A stretch of 10,070 nucleotides of DNA, taken from contig CAMTNN010000043.1 in NCBI GenBank assembly GCA_947073895.1, forward strand, positions 1 to 10,070. The letters run 5' to 3'. This document shows, one piece after another, positions 5,934 through 10,070 of this stretch. Every line of letters starts with the position of its first letter. Position 1 is the first letter of the stretch. Made by a program: the position numbers and the translations under genes. The stretch comes from an uncultured cyanobacterium (GTDB taxonomy: Bacteria; Cyanobacteriota; Vampirovibrionia; Gastranaerophilales; Gastranaerophilaceae). Below the pieces are notes generated by a model. The model made no database searches and was not told where the DNA came from. It worked only from the letters and a program-made list of their open reading frames with translations.

Positions 5934-8900
5934 AATCAGATATTCGCTGGAATACAATTGGCAAACCTCTTTTTTGGATATAATCCAACAATCGCGGAGA
6001 TAAAATGGATTCTAAAGTTTCGTCCGCGGAACGAGCACGAACATAAATCGCTTTTATATCAGGATTGTAAATATTTATCTCATTTAGGCCATTGTCAACT
6101 ACTTGACCTCTCATTTCATAACTAACACTCATTAAATCATCAGTACTACTCAAAAGTGATTTTTCAAGCGATTCAAGAGAAACTTGCTTTCCATTAACTT
6201 CAACAAAACCATTTTTAGCCGCAGCATGCAATGCATCCATTGTTACATTTGTATCTTTAAATAACCTCGAAAATGCCATGTAATCTTCTTTAGTAAAACT
6301 TATACCTTGTTCATTCATATGTTCTACGAACTTTTCTCTAACAAAAGTCCCTGTACTAGAGTCGTTAAGATTTAATTTTGCTTGTGCAAAATCTCCCAAG
6401 TTTTTACCAAAACCTGTTCCTGCCGCATAATTCGAAGCATAACCAACTGAACCCATATCATAATCAAGAAGCAATCCAAAACGGGAATCAGCATACAGCG
6501 CATTTTTTCCGTCTGTGATACTTGCAGATAAATTTAAATTATCTCGCGCACGCATTTGTCCGACTGTCATTAGCGGGTCTTGATTAATACCGTCATTCAT
6601 GTGAACCGTTAAACGCAAGTTTTCAGGTGTTGTTCCTGCTGGCAAACCATATGCAGCAGGGTTTTTAAATACATCAGAGTCAGTACAATCCAAAACTTTT
6701 ATATTATATGCTTTTCCATCTTTTTCAATTGCTCTTGCAGGAATATTCTCTGTTTGAACATGTGTTTGATGCACAAGCAAAGCTCCGTTAGCTTGAGCAC
6801 TAGTAAATGCCGTCTGCATTTGTTTTATAGTTGCTTCATCAACTCCTTGTATTTTTGCAATTGTAATCATAGTTTTAAAATCATCATCACTATACAAACC
6901 TGCTGCAATATTTGGATCTGCATTAGGCTGAATACAGCTATCAATACTTATAAGTTTTCTTTTTAATTCAATCGGCAAGTTTATATCATCAAATAGCGCT
7001 CTTGAATCAATTCTTGGATTAGATTTAAGAATTATTAATTTCGCCATTTGCTTATGCAAATCATCCATTTGTAAATATTCAGGAGAACCGAGCAAAGTTT
7101 GCATTTTTTTAAGAGTACTTACTCTGCCTGGAACTCTTCTTGTTGAAGGAAACTCTTTTTCTAATGATTCTAACATTTGTAATTGCACAGCTTCATCATC
7201 TAAATCCGCATTTTTAAGCGTTAATTCATCAGGCGTAAGCGAACGCATTGGTTCTGATTTAACCTCTGGTTCAGTTTTTACATTTGCTTTACCTTTTCCG
7301 CCCTTCACATGCGTCAATCTCGACATGATAATTCCGGTTGCCATATCGGTCCAGAAATCGGCGCTTCCATATTTATCACCTGCAGCTGTTGTTACACCAT
7401 ATGAACCCGCAGCATTGATTAATTCCTCAGCTATCTCTGTCGCAAGCTGCTTATTAATACCAAATGCCTGCATAAGTTTTGGTGCAATCACACTTGACGT
7501 TGCCCCAACCCCGGCAAATGACATATTCATAACTGTTTTTCTGACAACTGTTTTCAAATCTTTGCCACTGCTTAAGCCCACTGCAGACGTTGCAACACCG
7601 GCATTAGTCATTTGTGCTCCAACCTGAGTAGCTCTTTGCGCAACTTTTGAGGTAAATTTTCCGCCTTTTAAAAACTTATTTGTCGCTGCAAATGCATTTT
7701 CTGCCTTTTGGGCATATCTAACAAGTTTGGTAGCTTTAGTACCCCATTTAGCAGCACTTACCGCTAATTTTGCAGCCGCAGCCTGACCAAGCCCCGGAAC
7801 AAATTGGAGCGCTACAGTACCTGCAATCTCAAAAGCCGCATCGGTTACAAGTTCTGTCATAACCATATTATCGTTAAACTGAGCAACATCTTTGGCTATA
7901 TCGTTTATTCCATAAGCAGATTTTGCTAAGAGTTCGGCTTTTTCTGCCTTTTGCTCAAGAGTTTCTCCTTTAAGCAAAACCTTTAATTGAGAATCACAAG
8001 ATTTTTTTGTTGTGGCTAAAAATTGTTCTAAAACAGCTCTTTTTTGCTCAGCTGTTTTTATCGGCATATTAAAGTTTTGTGAATATTGACTCAAAATTTG
8101 ATTAATAGTATTGTCATCATACTTAAGCTTAGTTTTAAGAAGATTAACTAAACCTTTATAATCCAAACGACCTGCTTTCGATAAAACTTCGCCCATTGCC
8201 TTCGATATCATACCAGCACTCTGTGCCGCTTCAAATTCTTCAGAATACTTCTGTGCTGCTGCAACTTTATTAGCATCAAATTCTATTCCGAACAGCTCTT
8301 TATATACTTTTTTAAACTCTGCTTTTTTACCGCTGTTTGCAGCTTTCATAAGTCTATCAACTTTACCAGCATTATCACCCAGTTTTGCTCTTAATTCATC
8401 TTCTGTATTGCATCCAAACAAACCGCAGACCCAATCTCCTGTTTTTGCAGTCCAACCTTCCTCTTTACGTGCCTTTTCAAATTTACGACTCGCAATTGAG
8501 TTTGTTTGTTGATAACTACTTGCAACAGATTTCATAGCCTTATCTTCATTAACACCGGCTACCTGATTTTGTTTTGCCAAAATTGCACCGCGAAGGAAAT
8601 CCAACGCCTTTTCCATATCCTTCGGATTTATTCTTCTTAAATAAGCTTCAAATTCTTTTTGCATACTTTCTGTAAAAGCCTTTCTTGCAGAAGAAATATC
8701 TTTCTCCGAAACTCCTGCCTTTCTGGCAGCCTCACAAAGGGTTTCTAAAATTTTTATTAACACTTTACGCTGGTTAGAAGAGGAAGCTCCTGTTTCACTC
8801 GTAACAGTATCTATTATTGATGAGTCGTTTTTTCTAATCTCCGGATTTTTATACTCATCAAGCAGTGCAACAATATTATTGGAATCAACGTTTTTCTCCA

Positions 8901-9186
8901 AAAACTCATACATTTTACCAACACTACTCCAGCCAGCATTATCATCCGCTATTTGATAAAAACCTCGCGCAATCCTATTGGCATTATTTTTAAGCCTCTT
9001 TTGATAGTTTACTTTCAACTCTAAAACAGCATCGTAATCATCTTCATTCTTACAATTTGCTAATAATTTGCTTAAATCGTTAAACTCAGTTTGTGAGTCT
9101 ATTACCTTTTTATTTTTGCCGTCACCTGCTGCTATACGTTTTAGTGAAGCTTTAACATTTGCTGATAATTTATTAAAATCGACCAT
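5932..9186 (-). CDS. Large protein of unknown function (1084 aa) with toxin/effector-like layout
   Basis: I do not recognise this protein. Numbered from the ATG at 9186, residues 1-440 are charged and strongly helical with no signal peptide. Residues 441-625 are rich in Ala, Gly and Val with hydrophobic stretches (for example AGTVALQFVPGLGQAAAAKL, 455-474). A Lys/Glu/Pro linker at about 627-646 leads to a C-terminal region of about 440 residues. That region holds distinctive motifs: VHQTH (805-809), TVHMND (860-865), GTGFGKNLGDF (923-933) and YNPDIKAIYVRA (1040-1051). The order of helical stalk, hydrophobic pre-toxin-like segment and C-terminal domain recalls polymorphic toxins or secreted effectors, but no catalytic motif could be named. 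A structural or cell-surface role is equally open. A TTG 18 bases further upstream (9204) is possible, but it has AAAGG almost touching it and sits at the predicted transcription start, so ATG is preferred; its own ribosome binding site (AGAG) is weak. It lies between mgtE and mtaB on the same strand. No immunity-like gene is adjacent. Confidence 0.85.
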   Translation of the reverse strand: MVDFNKLSANVKASLKRIAAGDGKNKKVIDSQTEFNDLSKLLANCKNEDDYDAVLELKVNYQKRLKNNANRIARGFYQIADDNAGWSSVGKMYEFLEKNVDSNNIVALLDEYKNPEIRKNDSSIIDTVTSETGASSSNQRKVLIKILETLCEAARKAGVSEKDISSARKAFTESMQKEFEAYLRRINPKDMEKALDFLRGAILAKQNQVAGVNEDKAMKSVASSYQQTNSIASRKFEKARKEEGWTAKTGDWVCGLFGCNTEDELRAKLGDNAGKVDRLMKAANSGKKAEFKKVYKELFGIEFDANKVAAAQKYSEEFEAAQSAGMISKAMGEVLSKAGRLDYKGLVNLLKTKLKYDDNTINQILSQYSQNFNMPIKTAEQKRAVLEQFLATTKKSCDSQLKVLLKGETLEQKAEKAELLAKSAYGINDIAKDVAQFNDNMVMTELVTDAAFEIAGTVALQFVPGLGQAAAAKLAVSAAKWGTKATKLVRYAQKAENAFAATNKFLKGGKFTSKVAQRATQVGAQMTNAGVATSAVGLSSGKDLKTVVRKTVMNMSFAGVGATSSVIAPKLMQAFGINKQLATEIAEELINAAGSYGVTTAAGDKYGSADFWTDMATGIIMSRLTHVKGGKGKANVKTEPEVKSEPMRSLTPDELTLKNADLDDEAVQLQMLESLEKEFPSTRRVPGRVSTLKKMQTLLGSPEYLQMDDLHKQMAKLIILKSNPRIDSRALFDDINLPIELKRKLISIDSCIQPNADPNIAAGLYSDDDFKTMITIAKIQGVDEATIKQMQTAFTSAQANGALLVHQTHVQTENIPARAIEKDGKAYNIKVLDCTDSDVFKNPAAYGLPAGTTPENLRLTVHMNDGINQDPLMTVGQMRARDNLNLSASITDGKNALYADSRFGLLLDYDMGSVGYASNYAAGTGFGKNLGDFAQAKLNLNDSSTGTFVREKFVEHMNEQGISFTKEDYMAFSRLFKDTNVTMDALHAAAKNGFVEVNGKQVSLESLEKSLLSSTDDLMSVSYEMRGQVVDNGLNEINIYNPDIKAIYVRARSADETLESILSPRLLDYIQKRGLPIVFQRISD

Positions 9187-9209
9187 AATGTTTCTCTGAT
9201 CCAACCTTT

Positions 9210-9238
9210 TTTATATATTATCGGCATATTTTCAAGAA
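9210..9238 (-). promoter_or_regulatory. Possible promoter of the 1084-residue protein gene
   Basis: On the minus strand TTCTTG (9238-9233) and TATAAA (9215-9210) are 17 bases apart, which would start transcription at about 9203 and leave a short leader before ATG 9186. The -35 is weak and the region is very AT-rich, so other placements are possible, as is read-through from mgtE. Confidence 0.3.
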
Positions 9239-9281
9239 ACTTTAGGAATTAAAAAAAGTTTTTACATTTCGTAACAAAGAT

Positions 9282-10070
9282 TTATAGTTTAATCAAATAC
9301 CACGTTACAAGAGTCAAATACACTGCTAAACCTACAACATCAATTGTTGTCGCAATAACAGGCCCTGAAGCTACAGCAGGGTCGATCTTCATTTTTTTAA
9401 GTATTAACGGAGTACAGGTACCAATCATAGTCGCAATTGTCATATTAAGTGACATTGCAATACCAACTATTAAGCCTAATTCGATATTATGCTGCCATCC
9501 CCATGTTACAAGGGTTACAATAAGCCCGAAAATAAATCCGATACTCAACCCCGTAACAGTTTCACGCATAATATGATGCCACCCATCCTGCAAAGAAACC
9601 TGACCGGTAGACATACCGCGAACCATAAGCGTAATACTCTGTGTACCGATATTTCCGCCCAAGCCTGCCAATAGCGGCATAAATGCAGCGATTACAGGTA
9701 AAGCCGTAAACGTATGGTCATATTTATTTGTAATAGATACAGCAAAAAACTCCCCAATCAAAGTAATGAATAACCAAGGTACACGTGCTTTAATAGCATG
9801 AGCAAGACTACCTGTGAGTAAATCATCGTCATCGTCTCCTAAATCGGTTACAATACCGGAAGACGTGAAGATTTCATCAGTAGTTTCTTCTTCAACAATA
9901 TCCTGAACATCATCCCAGGTAACAATCCCTTTCAGATGATTATACATATCAACAACAGGAAGCGCATTAAACTGATATTTCATAAAAATATCTGCAATAT
10001 GACCTTGATAATCGTCAACTTGAACTTTAACAATATCTCTGGACATAATTTCCGCAATAGATAAATCAAC
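9282..10070 (-). CDS. mgtE: Magnesium transporter MgtE, C-terminal part (cut by the window edge)
   Basis: This is an inner-membrane Mg2+ channel of the MgtE/SLC41 family whose cytosolic N and CBS domains sense magnesium and gate the pore. Only the last 262 residues are visible; the frame is open to the right edge (10070), so the N domain and first CBS domain lie outside. The visible part begins in the second CBS domain (IMSRDIVKVQVDDYQGHIADIF, then LPVVDMYNHLKGIVTWDDV) followed by an acidic stretch with five Asp in a row. The membrane domain then shows its family motifs: FMPLLAGLGGNIGTQS, the LMVRGMSTGQV turn, and DPAVASGPVIATTID, whose first Asp falls in the pore region where the family coordinates Mg2+. 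The C-terminus is intact and ends in a short hydrophobic tail. ATG 10044-10046 is internal to the frame and is not the start. A 95-base gap separates it from the next gene. Confidence 0.96.
   Translation of the reverse strand, partial: VDLSIAEIMSRDIVKVQVDDYQGHIADIFMKYQFNALPVVDMYNHLKGIVTWDDVQDIVEEETTDEIFTSSGIVTDLGDDDDDLLTGSLAHAIKARVPWLFITLIGEFFAVSITNKYDHTFTALPVIAAFMPLLAGLGGNIGTQSITLMVRGMSTGQVSLQDGWHHIMRETVTGLSIGFIFGLIVTLVTWGWQHNIELGLIVGIAMSLNMTIATMIGTCTPLILKKMKIDPAVASGPVIATTIDVVGLAVYLTLVTWYLIKL

Noticed and set aside
6754..7627. Plus-strand open frames of 70 and 100 codons opposite the large protein gene
   Set aside because: They are shadows of the minus-strand coding frame, with no ribosome binding site and no recognisable protein pattern.
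5932..9186. Toxin-immunity or toxin-antitoxin module formed by the large gene and its neighbours
   Set aside because: The downstream gene is mtaB and the upstream gene is mgtE, both housekeeping; the XRE pair is on the other strand beyond mtaB and has no paired toxin.
9187..9204. TTG at 9204 as the start of the large protein
   Set aside because: The AAAGG upstream almost touches the TTG, it falls at the predicted transcription start, and an ATG follows six codons later.
9237..9261. AAACTTT/AAAGTTT inverted repeat after mgtE as a terminator
   Set aside because: The stem is only seven mostly A-T pairs, has an 11-base loop and is not followed by a T run on the minus strand.

Overview
The window is AT-rich bacterial chromosome with seven complete genes, two small regulators counted among them, plus one gene cut by the right edge. 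There is no tRNA, rRNA, CRISPR array, insertion sequence or other mobile element, and no gap over 300 bases without a gene. The best guess for the source is an uncultured gut bacterium, possibly of the Gastranaerophilales (Melainabacteria/Vampirovibrionia, non-photosynthetic relatives of cyanobacteria). This rests on the style of two lineage-type hypothetical proteins and on the small XRE regulators. It is recognition, not proof, and other low-GC gut lineages are possible.

Layout. A plus-strand sodium/dicarboxylate-type symporter (62-1387) ends at a strong bidirectional terminator, which it shares with the convergent minus-strand cluster gatC, pyrG and orf203 (4050 down to 1432). gatC supplies a subunit of the tRNA-dependent amidotransferase, and pyrG makes CTP. 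orf203 is a 203-residue protein of unknown function with a faint acetyltransferase-like look. In this cluster each gene junction carries a hairpin directly in front of the next ribosome binding site. Read-through or antitermination may therefore set pyrG and orf203 expression.

At 4051-4141 two extended -10 promoters diverge, one towards gatC and one towards a tandem pair of small XRE-family DNA-binding proteins (4142-4677, plus strand). A 15-bp dyad lies between the two promoters and is a natural candidate operator. The promoter for the first regulator places the predicted transcription start exactly on its ATG, which suggests a leaderless mRNA.

The right half is all minus strand. It holds the end of an MgtE-type magnesium transporter (9282 to the edge), a 1084-residue protein of unknown function (5932-9186), and mtaB (4680-5912), the tRNA t6A37 methylthiotransferase. 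The large protein is the most unusual item. It has a long helical N-terminal half, a Gly/Ala-rich hydrophobic middle of about 185 residues, a charged linker and a roughly 440-residue C-terminal region with conserved-looking motifs. That layout resembles polymorphic toxins or effectors, but no toxin family could be assigned and no immunity gene is evident beside it.
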